Shown here one piece after another: positions 1 through 8,001 of a stretch of 64,000 bases of DNA. The first letter of the stretch is position 1, and each line of letters starts with the position of its first letter. The notes under the pieces are model-generated. The model ran no database searches. It worked only from the letters and a program-made list of their open reading frames with translations, and was not told the DNA's origin. Made by a program: the position numbers and the translations under genes. The stretch comes from W0P28-013 sp051870755 (GTDB taxonomy: Bacteria; Bacteroidota; Bacteroidia; Bacteroidales; Paludibacteraceae), in the NCBI GenBank assembly GCA_051870755.1, contig JBJECE010000028.1, positions 186,001 through 250,000 on the forward strand, in the 5' to 3' direction.

Positions 1-310
1 AGATAATGGAGAACAAGTTTTTTTGTGACAATGAGTCGATGTTTTCGTACGGATAATATAATGCCCAATTTTGACGTTCGCGCAAATCAATGGCGCGAAT
101 AATGGTTTTGCGCCATATCACATCGTCGTTCAATGGGTTGATAGTGATGATTTTGGCTTTCACGTCTTCCATATCAACTGCGATGCGTGTAAACGAACCA
201 TCAGCATCGAACATATAACTTGTACTGTCGAGTTCGCCCGGCCATTGTGCAAAAAGTACGGATACCGAACTTAATAGACCGATTGCTGTGGCAAAAAAAT
301 GCTTTTTCAT
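1..310 (-). CDS. porN: PorN/GldN, T9SS ring protein (partial, N-terminal part)
   Basis: The gene runs off the left edge, so only about 103 codons are visible, starting at the ATG whose complement is at 308-310. The product begins with a signal peptide (MKKHFFATAIG, then a cleavage region ending near LFAQ). The mature part contains the pattern VIWRKTIIRAIDLRERQN, which is typical of GldN/PorN. In the family this periplasmic protein forms a ring with lipoprotein PorK under the outer membrane and takes part in T9SS export. It lies 28 bp downstream of porM at the end of the porP-K-L-M-N order, which supports the call. The C-terminal two thirds lie outside the window. Confidence 0.88.
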   Translation of the reverse strand, partial: MKKHFFATAIGLLSSVSVLFAQWPGELDSTSYMFDADGSFTRIAVDMEDVKAKIITINPLNDDVIWRKTIIRAIDLRERQNWALYYPYENIDSLSQKNLFSII

Positions 311-338
311 AAATTATCGACTCTTTAGTGAATTATGT

Positions 339-1937
339 TTATTTACTTGGCATAGCTATTGGTGGGTACGACAAAATAGTTGTCTTGTCACCAACGCATT
401 TTATGTTCTTAAAGAATATTTCCTGACCGGGTTTCAACGATTTCATCAGACTTAATTGATCATCCGAGAATGCGTTGGTGGGCGAAGATTTAGTCGTATT
501 ACCACCACGCACGGTTGCTACCATTTCAAAGTCGGCAATGCGGAAGTTGGCTTTTAACAATCCGTCGGCATATTGTGCAACGAATTTCGCCTCCAATAAT
601 TGTTTGCGCGTGGGTGCTTTTTGGTAGCCTTCGATGTTGGGGTTATAGTCCACCACATTACCATTAGCATCGGTATAACGCAGGAACGGAGCAGGGTCGG
701 GGAGTGCTTTCACACGGAACAAACTGCTGCCCATGGGGACGATTTTGCCTTCAACATCCGCCGATACGGTAATTTTGACTTCGCTGTTGCTGGTAGGTTT
801 GCAGATGTAGTACGAACCGTTTTTGGTCAGTGTACCACCGGAGATGTCGACTTTCACTTTTGAGTCGCTGACACCCGGTACCGAAATCTTCAAACGGTTA
901 TTGAAACCTTTATAAACAACATTCATATCCTCGTTAGCAATGGTTGCCGACGGTTCTCCGACTGTATATTCGTCTTTGAATGGGTATTCGCGCGGAACGC
1001 CATCGTTGCCTTTCAAGACAATTTTACCAGAGAACGGGAATGTACCGATAGTATTGCAACTTGCAGTGTATGTCTCACTTGCCAATTTGTTGTTGCCGAT
1101 ATAATATTCCGGCACCTTGGTCGAGTCCACAGCCGATAAAACGATTTTGGCTTTATATTGACCGCCTTGCATCACATGTTTAGAGTTCGGTATGACGAAC
1201 GCTTCGATTTTGTTGACACGGAAGTCGCCGGCATCGGTTTGGGCTTTGAAGTATTGGATTAACTCTTGCTCGGTGGTCAGAATGTCATTTTCGTATTTCG
1301 ACAATTGTGTCGTTACGGCAATAATAGGCATAGACTCGAACGTAGCATTCAACCACGGTACTAATTCCGTACCGTGCGAGTTCATCGAAGGCTCGGTGGT
1401 AAAACGCTTTTCGTAAATCTCAATATGTGTCGAGTCGTCGCCGAACATGTGCTCCACAAAATGGCGATATTCTTCGAGCAGACGTTTGAACTCTTGTCCT
1501 TTTTCGGTGCCGTTTTTCTCGTCATTTCCGATGAAGTAGTTACTTGCGATGTCGGTATTGTCTTTGGTTACCAATTTGTAGTTATTGACGGTGTCTGCAC
1601 CGACTTCAACCTTGTCGGCCATCATTATCAGGTCGGCTTTGGCTTGGTGTATAAAGTTGATTAGACTATCGCTTTTTTGACGAACCAGATTCGCTTTATC
1701 CAACCATTCGCCGACTTTTTCGGGGTTTTGTTGGTACAGATAATCCATCTCGTCGTAGAGTGCGGAATTTTGTTTTTGACCCGTTTGAATATTGGAAATC
1801 AGACTATTATCCACCATCAAAAAGCCATTCAAAATATCCGCCGATACATTCAGCGCCAACATAGCGGTTAGCACCAAATACATCATACCTATCATTTTCT
1901 GCCGCGGGGTTTCCGGGCAATTTGCTGCGCCACTCAT
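339..1937 (-). CDS. porM: PorM/GldM, T9SS motor-stack protein
   Basis: 532 residues, the usual length of GldM/PorM. The N-terminus is short and cytoplasmic (MSGAANCPETPRQKM), followed by one transmembrane helix at about residues 16-34 with the family pattern IGMMYLVLTAMLALNVS. The rest is a long periplasmic part made of a helical domain and then beta-rich domains. In the family PorM dimers form an inner-membrane motor with PorL and span the periplasm to touch the PorK/PorN ring, carrying proton-motive-force energy to the outer-membrane translocon. It follows porL by 47 bp and is probably co-transcribed with it. Identification is firm from sequence and gene order. Confidence 0.95.
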   Translation of the reverse strand: MSGAANCPETPRQKMIGMMYLVLTAMLALNVSADILNGFLMVDNSLISNIQTGQKQNSALYDEMDYLYQQNPEKVGEWLDKANLVRQKSDSLINFIHQAKADLIMMADKVEVGADTVNNYKLVTKDNTDIASNYFIGNDEKNGTEKGQEFKRLLEEYRHFVEHMFGDDSTHIEIYEKRFTTEPSMNSHGTELVPWLNATFESMPIIAVTTQLSKYENDILTTEQELIQYFKAQTDAGDFRVNKIEAFVIPNSKHVMQGGQYKAKIVLSAVDSTKVPEYYIGNNKLASETYTASCNTIGTFPFSGKIVLKGNDGVPREYPFKDEYTVGEPSATIANEDMNVVYKGFNNRLKISVPGVSDSKVKVDISGGTLTKNGSYYICKPTSNSEVKITVSADVEGKIVPMGSSLFRVKALPDPAPFLRYTDANGNVVDYNPNIEGYQKAPTRKQLLEAKFVAQYADGLLKANFRIADFEMVATVRGGNTTKSSPTNAFSDDQLSLMKSLKPGQEIFFKNIKCVGDKTTILSYPPIAMPSK

Positions 1938-1984
1938 TACAATATTAGTTTAGGGTGATTGACAAAAACAGAGATACTTTCATA

Positions 1985-2872
1985 TTATGCGTTAATGGCA
2001 TTCAGCATATTGCCATAAATAGCATTCAAATCAACAACTTTTTGTGCCAATTTGGCTGTTTCGTCTTGATATTTTTCCGCATCTTTAGCACTTACGGCCA
2101 TGGCTTTTTGCACTTTGTCCAAATCATTGGCAACGGCTACAATTTTTGCGGTTTGTTGTTCTACGGCTTCGGCTTGGCTTTGAACGTTTTTCAATTGAAT
2201 TTCGTACACGGAGTTGATGGCTCCCAAGTTTTTGTTGATTGTTTCGGCTTTGTCCACATATTGTTTGGTGTTGGCTTGCACGGCAGCCATATTTTCGGTG
2301 ATGCCGTTGTATGCGGCCAACAAGGCGTTCGAGGCAGCGTCCAAGTTTTGTTGTTTCGATGCAAATTGTGCTGCTGCATTGCCTGCCAATTCCAAATTCT
2401 GAGCAAAAGAATCGGTTAAGCCTGCCACTTTCGAGATGCCTGCAATCTGTTTTGCTGCTTCGCTGATGCTTTTCAAGCCATCTTGCATGGCTTTCACATC
2501 TTCGTCTTTCAGCGGATTGACACCGGGGCCGGCCACAGGTTGATTGCCGCTTACCGGTGCGCCGTTACCACCTACGCCGGCACCTGCACCGATGTGATTG
2601 TAAAGCGGGTCGGGATCGTCTTGGGTCAGTGCGGGAAATACATGATTCCAATGCAAATCGGGATGCGGGTCGTCCAATACACCGATGGAGAACAACAATG
2701 CCTCGGTAAACATACCGATCATCAGCATGATGCTTGCGCCCGGCCAGTGCAAAATTTTGAACAATGCGCCGACAATAACGATAGCAGCACCAAGTGAATA
2801 AACACATCCAACGACTTTTTTACCTTGTGGGCTGAAATACCATTTCATGAATCCCTTACGTTCTTTTGCCAT
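1985..2872 (-). CDS. porL: PorL/GldL, T9SS inner-membrane motor protein
   Basis: 295 residues. The N-terminus has the family signature KWYFSPQGKKVVG, followed by two transmembrane helices at about residues 20-40 and 46-65. The second carries the conserved membrane glutamate in GMFTEALLF (Glu57), which in GldL homologues is linked to proton-driven rotation. The rest is a cytoplasmic, Ala/Gln-rich helical region with coiled-coil character. It is longer than the shortest PorL proteins and has a Gly/Pro-rich linker at about residues 95-120. In the family it forms a pentamer around a PorM dimer. It sits between porK and porM in the T9SS operon. Confidence 0.94.
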   Translation of the reverse strand: MAKERKGFMKWYFSPQGKKVVGCVYSLGAAIVIVGALFKILHWPGASIMLMIGMFTEALLFSIGVLDDPHPDLHWNHVFPALTQDDPDPLYNHIGAGAGVGGNGAPVSGNQPVAGPGVNPLKDEDVKAMQDGLKSISEAAKQIAGISKVAGLTDSFAQNLELAGNAAAQFASKQQNLDAASNALLAAYNGITENMAAVQANTKQYVDKAETINKNLGAINSVYEIQLKNVQSQAEAVEQQTAKIVAVANDLDKVQKAMAVSAKDAEKYQDETAKLAQKVVDLNAIYGNMLNAINA

Positions 2873-2922
2873 AATTTTTTTGTTTAGGTTTGTTTGTTTT
2901 AAGGTTATTTTGTTTTGATTTT

Positions 2923-4323
2923 TTATTCGCCAATGTAACTGCGTACGCAGCGGAATCCGATGGCGGGGCTACGTTTGGTTTGATATTCAAAATCGCGTAC
3001 GCCGCATTGCAGATAAGCGCCAACGTCTTTCCACGAACCGCCGCGTATGACTTTGCGTTTCATGATGCGCGGGTCGTCCATTTTCGAATGATAGTTGTAC
3101 GCCGAGTTCATGTCGTGTGTAAAGGTGGGAGCATTGGGGTCGTAGGTGTCCGATGTCCATTCCGATACATTACCGCTCATATCGTACAATCCATAGTCAT
3201 TCGGGTCGAATGATGCCACTTGACAGGGTATCAGATAACCGTCTTCGGTATAGTTGCCTCGTGTGGGCTTGAAGTTGGCCATGAAACAACCTTTGGCATC
3301 GCGAATGTATGGTCCGCCCCATGGGTAGATGGCCAAATGACGTCCGCCACGCGCAGCGTATTCCCATTCGGCTTCGGTTGGCAAACGGTATTCGTGTGTG
3401 CGCGGTAAGCCCGGCACTGATTCATACAATTTTGTACGCCAATGGCAGAATGCTACCGCTTGGTCCCACGATACACCGACAACGGGATATTTGCCGTTGC
3501 TGGGGTGGCAGAAATAGTTGAGCATTGCAGGCTCGTTGAAACTGTATGTGTATTCGCGCATCCAACACATGGTGTCGGGATAGATGTTGATGATTTTGCT
3601 GCACAATAAGTCGCTACGATGGCGCAGTGGCTTGATGATGACGGTATCGACAATGGCGTTGCCACGCATAAAGGCGCTGTCGATGCGCACTTTGGCATTC
3701 GGATTGTACGAACCGGTGTAAGGGTTGAACTCGTTGCCGGGCAGTGCTGCCTGGTTGAAATCGACCCATTGGTAGTAGTAGTTCAAAATGTGTGTGTTGA
3801 GTTGGCGGCCGATGGTCTTTTCTGCGCCGTAGAAATACATTTGTTCCACTGCGTTGTATTTTGCTTCGACCATTTCGTCGTCTTCTTTCCATTGTATGCC
3901 CCACGGAATTTTTGCTTTCCAATTCAGTACCGTGTCGGGGTCTTCTTGTTGATAGACTTTGGCTGTGCGGTAGTATTTTGCGGCTTCTGTTTCGTCGTCT
4001 ATTTGGCGCATTTTTATCAGTGCGATAGAGTCGCGTACATAGTTGACAAATTCGCGATACTCACCATTTGTGATTTCGGTTTCGTCCATCCAAAATGCAT
4101 CGATTGATTTTGTGGTTTGTTTCGATTGCAAGTTCCATACGATGGATTGGTCGTTGGAGCCCATGGTAAACGAACCGCGTGGTATGAAGACCATGCCGTA
4201 GGGTGTTGTTTCCGGTTTCGATTTGCCGTACACGCCCGCTAAAAATCCTTTTGGTGCTTTAGCGCAACCTGCCAAGAGCGCGGTTGCTGCAATGGTAACC
4301 ATGATTAAAGATGACTTTCTCAT
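2923..4323 (-). CDS. porK: PorK/GldK, T9SS ring lipoprotein
   Basis: 466 residues from the ATG at 4323; an ATG 27 bp further upstream would overlap the porP stop and put extra residues before the signal peptide. The start MRKSSLIM leads into a lipoprotein signal peptide with lipobox LLAGC. The body is a formylglycine-generating-enzyme/sulfatase-modifying-factor fold, seen in the motifs RLPTEAEWEYAARGG, GNVSEWTSD, VIRGGSWKD and GFRCV near the C-terminus. In T9SS this fold has lost enzyme activity and builds a periplasmic ring with PorN on the inner face of the outer membrane. The gene follows porP with 10 bp between stop and start. Confidence 0.94.
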   Translation of the reverse strand: MRKSSLIMVTIAATALLAGCAKAPKGFLAGVYGKSKPETTPYGMVFIPRGSFTMGSNDQSIVWNLQSKQTTKSIDAFWMDETEITNGEYREFVNYVRDSIALIKMRQIDDETEAAKYYRTAKVYQQEDPDTVLNWKAKIPWGIQWKEDDEMVEAKYNAVEQMYFYGAEKTIGRQLNTHILNYYYQWVDFNQAALPGNEFNPYTGSYNPNAKVRIDSAFMRGNAIVDTVIIKPLRHRSDLLCSKIINIYPDTMCWMREYTYSFNEPAMLNYFCHPSNGKYPVVGVSWDQAVAFCHWRTKLYESVPGLPRTHEYRLPTEAEWEYAARGGRHLAIYPWGGPYIRDAKGCFMANFKPTRGNYTEDGYLIPCQVASFDPNDYGLYDMSGNVSEWTSDTYDPNAPTFTHDMNSAYNYHSKMDDPRIMKRKVIRGGSWKDVGAYLQCGVRDFEYQTKRSPAIGFRCVRSYIGE

Positions 4324-4333
4324 ATTCTCAAAT

Positions 4334-5299
4334 TTAGAGTATTCGCACACTTTTATGTTTATTTCCTTTTTTATTGAGTGCCAGGCTGAATTCGTACGCT
4401 AAAAACAGTTCGTGCGAACCATGGCTGGCTGTAATTATTCTGTTTATCGGCAAATCGTAGGCGTAACCTATCGACAATCCGTTTAGCACTTTGACTCCCA
4501 GCATGAACGATATGGCATCGAGTCGTGCGCCGAGTCCGCCCCAATATTTGCCTTTATAGTCGAGCAAGACGGTTACGCTGGGGTTCCAACTGACAAAATC
4601 GGTAATAATCAGTGCTGCCGTTTTGATGGTGTAGTCGGGATTTTTCAGACGGAAGTCGTAGCCACCTGTTGCTGTATAGAGCCTTGTCATGAAAAACTCG
4701 CCTACGTCGCCCAAGTTGATTGTCGCTTCGGGCAGGTGCAGTGCCGAAATGCCGACGAACCATTTTGCTGTCGAGTAATAAATGCCCAATCCGCAGTCGA
4801 AGCCTACGCCGGAAACTTCGTTGTCGGGAATGATGGGGTCTTTGGCGGGCGAGAAATAGTCGCTTTCGACGAGGTGAACGCTGTCGCCTTTGAATTTGAT
4901 GTTTGATACACCGATGTTGGCGCCGATGCTCAAAGTGCCTTCTCCCAATTTCAGTTTGTAGGCGTATTGCAAATTGATTTGCTGATTGGAAAATATGCCA
5001 AAAATATCGTTTACGAATTGAACGCCTGCTCCGTGTTGTGTTTTTCCGATGCGGAAAGGTGCATGTGCGGAAAAATAGGTTGTTCGCGGGGCGTTGTCGA
5101 TACTAATCCATTGTAAACGTTGCAGCCCGAATATCTGCATCATCTGTTGTTCGCCAACAACAGCGGGATTTATTACGGTTTTGTTGTAGAGGTACTGGGT
5201 TAGTTGGGCGTCGAATTGTCCGTGAACCGCAGTACTTGCAATAATACTGAAAATAATTGTCAGACCTAACCTTTGGCTGTATTTTTGTAAAAACCTCAC
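4334..5299 (-). CDS. porP: PorP/SprF family outer-membrane T9SS protein
   Basis: 321 residues with a GTG start, a basic N-terminus and a hydrophobic signal peptide ending near AVHGQ. The mature start, QFDAQLTQYLYNKTVINPA, is the classic PorP/SprF opening, and the rest is a predicted outer-membrane beta barrel. PorP is the first gene of the T9SS core operon here, as in Porphyromonas. The family links the cell-surface export machinery to the periplasmic ring, and SprF relatives also help particular adhesins out. No clear TAnnTTTG promoter was found in the 127 bp upstream, so the operon start site is not placed. Confidence 0.92.
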   Translation of the reverse strand: MRFLQKYSQRLGLTIIFSIIASTAVHGQFDAQLTQYLYNKTVINPAVVGEQQMMQIFGLQRLQWISIDNAPRTTYFSAHAPFRIGKTQHGAGVQFVNDIFGIFSNQQINLQYAYKLKLGEGTLSIGANIGVSNIKFKGDSVHLVESDYFSPAKDPIIPDNEVSGVGFDCGLGIYYSTAKWFVGISALHLPEATINLGDVGEFFMTRLYTATGGYDFRLKNPDYTIKTAALIITDFVSWNPSVTVLLDYKGKYWGGLGARLDAISFMLGVKVLNGLSIGYAYDLPINRIITASHGSHELFLAYEFSLALNKKGNKHKSVRIL

Positions 5300-5426
5300 A
5301 ATCGTTCGTTGATGCTAATTTCTTTGTTTGGTGCCGATGCTTCCTTTACAAATAAAACTAAAAATGTGCTGAAAAATTGTGTGCCTTCGGTTATTTTTTT
5401 TCGTTTTTGTTTGTATTTGCGTTTTT

Positions 5427-5648
5427 TTAATACTCTTCTTCGTTGAAGAAAAAATCTTCTTTGCTCGGATAGTCCGGCCAAATGTCTTCGATGCTTTCGT
5501 ATATGTCGCCTTCGTCTTCTATTTCTTGCAGGTTCTCGATCACTTCGAGCGGTGCACCCGAACGCATGGCGTAGTCGATAAGCTCATCTTTTGATGCCGG
5601 CCAAGGGGCATCTTCCAATTTTGAGGCTAATTCTAATGTCCAATACAT
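5427..5648 (-). CDS. DUF2795-like small acidic protein
   Basis: 73 residues from the ATG at 5648 (MYWTLELASKLEDAPWP); a start 57 bp upstream would lie on the promoter. The N-terminal part has the pattern of small Bacteroidota proteins of the DUF2795 type: a conserved PWPASKDELIDYA stretch, then GAP and VIENLQEIED. The C-terminal third is very acidic and ends in NEEEY. No signal peptide or membrane helix is seen, so it is probably cytoplasmic. Function is unknown. It lies between the cobalamin adenosyltransferase gene and the T9SS operon on the same strand, with its own promoter. The family call is from memory of the pattern and is moderate. Confidence 0.7.
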   Translation of the reverse strand: MYWTLELASKLEDAPWPASKDELIDYAMRSGAPLEVIENLQEIEDEGDIYESIEDIWPDYPSKEDFFFNEEEY

Positions 5649-5702
5649 AGTGAATTCGATAAAATTGATATGCGTTGCAATAACAACCCGATTTTCAACT
5701 TG

Positions 5703-5733
5703 CAAAGATAGTTATTTTTTAGAAAGAATCAAC
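5703..5733 (-). promoter_or_regulatory. Bacteroidales-type promoter of the DUF2795-like gene
   Basis: On the minus strand the -7 element TATCTTTG (5703-5710) lies 19 bp after GTTG (5730-5733), matching the TTTG-N19-TAnnTTTG pattern. The start codon is about 55 bp downstream. The -33 element overlaps the stop codon of the upstream gene. Confidence 0.65.
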
Positions 5734-6277
5734 TTTTTGTCCAAAATTTTTCGTTTTTGGTGTTTTTTATTGCCAAATAGCGTGCGAGAACGAATAAAAA
5801 ATCGGATAATCTGTTGATGTATTTTAGCACTTCTGATTCCGTAAAGTCCTGATTATCAATTTCTAAAATGGTTCGTTCGGCACGTCGTGCGATGGCGCGG
5901 CAAATGTGGCATAGTGCCGATGGTTCGTTGTCGCCATAGATGATAAATTGGGTTAATTTTGGCAATTTTTGGTCGATTTCGTCGATATATTGCTCTAATT
6001 GTTGTGTTTTTTGTGCCGAAATTTTCGCGGATTCGTGCAACGATGTGGTTGCCGGGTCGGTGGCGAGATTGGCTCCGACGCACAATAATGTGTTTTGTAT
6101 GTCGTGTATGACGGGGTACCATTTGTCGTCGTCGATTTTGACTTTGAGTAACCCCAAAAACGAGTTGAGTTCGTCGATGGTGCCGTATGCGTGCAGTCGG
6201 GGAGCGTTTTTGGCGATGCGTTGCCCGCCGACGAGTGATGTGGTGCCGTTGTCGCCTGTTTTGGTGTATATTTTCAT
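5729..6277 (-). CDS. cobO: ATP:cob(I)alamin adenosyltransferase, PduO type
   Basis: 182 residues, normal for the PduO-type trimeric enzyme. The N-terminus MKIYTKTGDNGTTSLVGGQR is the ATP-binding P-loop signature of the family; YGTIDELNSFLG follows, and CRAIARRAERTILEI near the C-terminus supplies the conserved Arg/Glu pair. It transfers the adenosyl group of ATP to cob(I)alamin to make coenzyme B12 in the cytosol. It lies 13 bp downstream of a methyltransferase gene, probably in one transcript. The symbol cobO is used loosely, since PduO-type and CobO-type enzymes are unrelated folds; the activity call is firm. Confidence 0.9.
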   Translation of the reverse strand: MKIYTKTGDNGTTSLVGGQRIAKNAPRLHAYGTIDELNSFLGLLKVKIDDDKWYPVIHDIQNTLLCVGANLATDPATTSLHESAKISAQKTQQLEQYIDEIDQKLPKLTQFIIYGDNEPSALCHICRAIARRAERTILEIDNQDFTESEVLKYINRLSDFLFVLARYLAIKNTKNEKFWTKS

Positions 6278-6290
6278 GGTTTTCGGTGTG

Positions 6291-7073
6291 TTAAAAGGCT
6301 ACAATGTAGTTCTCTTTTTGCAAATCGGTGTTGAAGAATGCGAATCCCATTTGGAATGTGTCGATGGTAACGGTGATGTGCGTGTCGGCTTTGATGACGT
6401 TCCATGCTTGTTCCATGTCGGCCGAGCGGTGAATGTCGTCGAATATAAATAGGGTGTGCTTATGTGCGTGCGGCAGGCATTGATGGAAATAACGCAGGGT
6501 GGCTTCGCCTGTGTGGTTGGCGTCGAAAAAGGCGAGGTCGATGGTCGGCATCGTTTGCAGGGCTTGGGCGAGTGTGTGGTCGATGTCGCCGCAAATCGTG
6601 CGAATGTTGTCGGCGTGATGCCGCCGAAACAGCGTGTTGGCCAAGGCGTAGAGTTGCGGTTCGCCTTCCAAAGTGATGATGTCGGCTTGCGAGTTGGCTG
6701 CCGCCAAGTGTAGGGTAGTGAGACCGAGGTTTGTGCCAAGTTCGATGATGTGGCGTGCGTTACTTGCATTGACGATGCGGAATAACAATTCGGCATATTT
6801 TCGCGTGGAGCAAGACTGCTTGGCAATGTGGCCGATGGTCGTTTGTCGCGGTGCGGCGGTGCCGAAACCTTGCAGTGTAACAATGTCGGTGGCGCGGAGC
6901 AGTTGCTGACGCTGTCGCCGTAAAGCGGCGTAGGCGTAAAAGGACGTTCGTTCGTACAGCACACTATTCAACCAATGAAATACGAAAGGCGAGTGTATGC
7001 CGTATCCGCCTTTGCGATGTGCATGGCGCATATATGACGCTCGCGCGCGTATTTGATGTAGTGTGTTGGTCAT
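6291..7073 (-). CDS. class I SAM-dependent methyltransferase
   Basis: 260 residues from the ATG at 7073 (MTNTLHQIRARASYMRHAH); a start 102 bp upstream would precede the promoter. Residues 55-75 hold a basic linker. The SAM-binding motif I is at HIIELGTNLGLTTLHLA, followed by ITLEGEP (motif II acidic residue) and a C-terminal FFDANHTGEAT and FIFDDIH. This resembles O-methyltransferase-type Rossmann proteins of Bacteroidota that carry a KGGYGIHSPFVF leader. The substrate is not known. It is co-directional with the adenosyltransferase gene and has its own promoter. Confidence 0.8.
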   Translation of the reverse strand: MTNTLHQIRARASYMRHAHRKGGYGIHSPFVFHWLNSVLYERTSFYAYAALRRQRQQLLRATDIVTLQGFGTAAPRQTTIGHIAKQSCSTRKYAELLFRIVNASNARHIIELGTNLGLTTLHLAAANSQADIITLEGEPQLYALANTLFRRHHADNIRTICGDIDHTLAQALQTMPTIDLAFFDANHTGEATLRYFHQCLPHAHKHTLFIFDDIHRSADMEQAWNVIKADTHITVTIDTFQMGFAFFNTDLQKENYIVAF

Positions 7074-7092
7074 GGTTGTGCGTAAGATGTTG

Positions 7093-7100
7093 CAAAGGTA
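7093..7100 (-). promoter_or_regulatory. -7 element for the methyltransferase gene
   Basis: Minus-strand TACCTTTG, a perfect TAnnTTTG box. The start codon lies about 20 bp downstream, so the leader is very short. A -33 element is not clear. Confidence 0.55.
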
Positions 7101-7141
7101 TAAAAAAAAATGATATGGACGTCGGATGTGGGACGAAAAAA

Positions 7142-7149
7142 TATTTTTG
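7142..7149 (+). promoter_or_regulatory. -7 element for the NigD-like lipoprotein gene
   Basis: Plus-strand TATTTTTG about 50 bp before the ATG at 7199. It lies in the divergent region opposite the methyltransferase promoter. Confidence 0.5.
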
Positions 7150-7198
7150 TGCAACGTTTTTGGTGCGTGGTGCATCTATAAAATAGAAAATGATACCT

Positions 7199-7858
7199 AT
7201 GAAACGTTGGATATATTTTTGCTTTTGGGGAATCTTGATAGGCGTTGTGCTGTCGGGTTGTTCGGCCGCGATGCCTTGGGATAACGCAGAGTGTACGGCG
7301 ACGGTGATGACCGTGCGCCAAATGCCGGACGTCGGGCTGTGTTTTGTGTCGGACGATTCGTTGGTTTATGTGCCGACAGACGCGAATATGTTGTCGAATA
7401 CGCTGGTGGGGCATAGGTGTTATGTGGAGTATTGGTCGGTGATAGAACAGCCCGACGGCACTTATCTGATAGAAGTGTCGTTTGTGTATCCGGCGCGCGA
7501 ACTGCCTGTGTTGCTGAATGATACGGTAGCGAGTGTGGCGGCTGCCGGTAATGGGATAGGTGTGCCGGCGGTGTGGTGCTCGGGGCACTATCTGAATATG
7601 GTGCTTGAGTATTATGGTTCCAATAATGTGTCGCACGATTTTTGGTTAGTGGTTTCCGATACGGCAGCCGGTTCAGCGGCGACTTTGCCACTCGAACTCT
7701 ATCATGATGCCGGCAACGATGCCGGAATGTTGTTGCAGTGGGAGGTGGTGTCGTACGATATAGCCTCGTTGTTGAATGGTCGTGATATTGATATGTTGCA
7801 AATTGTCTATCGGCAGTACGATATGACGGATAGTAGCGTAACGGTTGCTGTGCCGTGA
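7199..7858 (+). CDS. NigD-like lipoprotein
   Basis: 219 residues from MKRWIYF; an ATG nine bases earlier is equally readable but adds only MIP. The N-terminus is a lipoprotein signal peptide with lipobox VLSGC. The body resembles the NigD family of Bacteroidales: an N-terminal small OB-like part with DSLVYVPTD, then a C-terminal beta sandwich with SHDFWLVV and LPLELYHDAGND. NigD-like proteins are surface or periplasmic lipoproteins of unknown role, once linked to a bacteriocin locus. It stands alone, with a terminator behind it. The family call rests on pattern memory and is moderate. Confidence 0.7.
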   Translation: MKRWIYFCFWGILIGVVLSGCSAAMPWDNAECTATVMTVRQMPDVGLCFVSDDSLVYVPTDANMLSNTLVGHRCYVEYWSVIEQPDGTYLIEVSFVYPARELPVLLNDTVASVAAAGNGIGVPAVWCSGHYLNMVLEYYGSNNVSHDFWLVVSDTAAGSAATLPLELYHDAGNDAGMLLQWEVVSYDIASLLNGRDIDMLQIVYRQYDMTDSSVTVAVP

Positions 7859-7904
7859 TGCTCTATAATTAGGGTGTAACAAAGCGGTTTCGCAGTGTGT
7901 TATG

Positions 7905-7940
7905 TGGGGAATTTGTCAAATTCCCCATTATTGTTTTTGT
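7905..7940 (+). terminator. Rho-independent terminator after the NigD-like gene
   Basis: A perfect 10-bp stem, TGGGGAATTT with AAATTCCCCA (7905-7914 / 7918-7927), has a 3-base loop and is followed by a T-rich run. Confidence 0.7.
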
Positions 7941-7967
7941 TTTGTTAAAATAAAAGGTGTATATTTG
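7936..7967 (+). promoter_or_regulatory. Promoter of the CHU_C-domain protein gene
   Basis: TTTG (7936-7939), a 20-bp spacer, then TATATTTG (7960-7967). The chosen ATG is 34 bp downstream, which excludes an earlier start 45 bp upstream that would lie on the -7 box. Confidence 0.65.
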
Positions 7968-8001
7968 CCGTTGTTTATTTAGAGTTCAATTTTTTTTTGT
8001 A

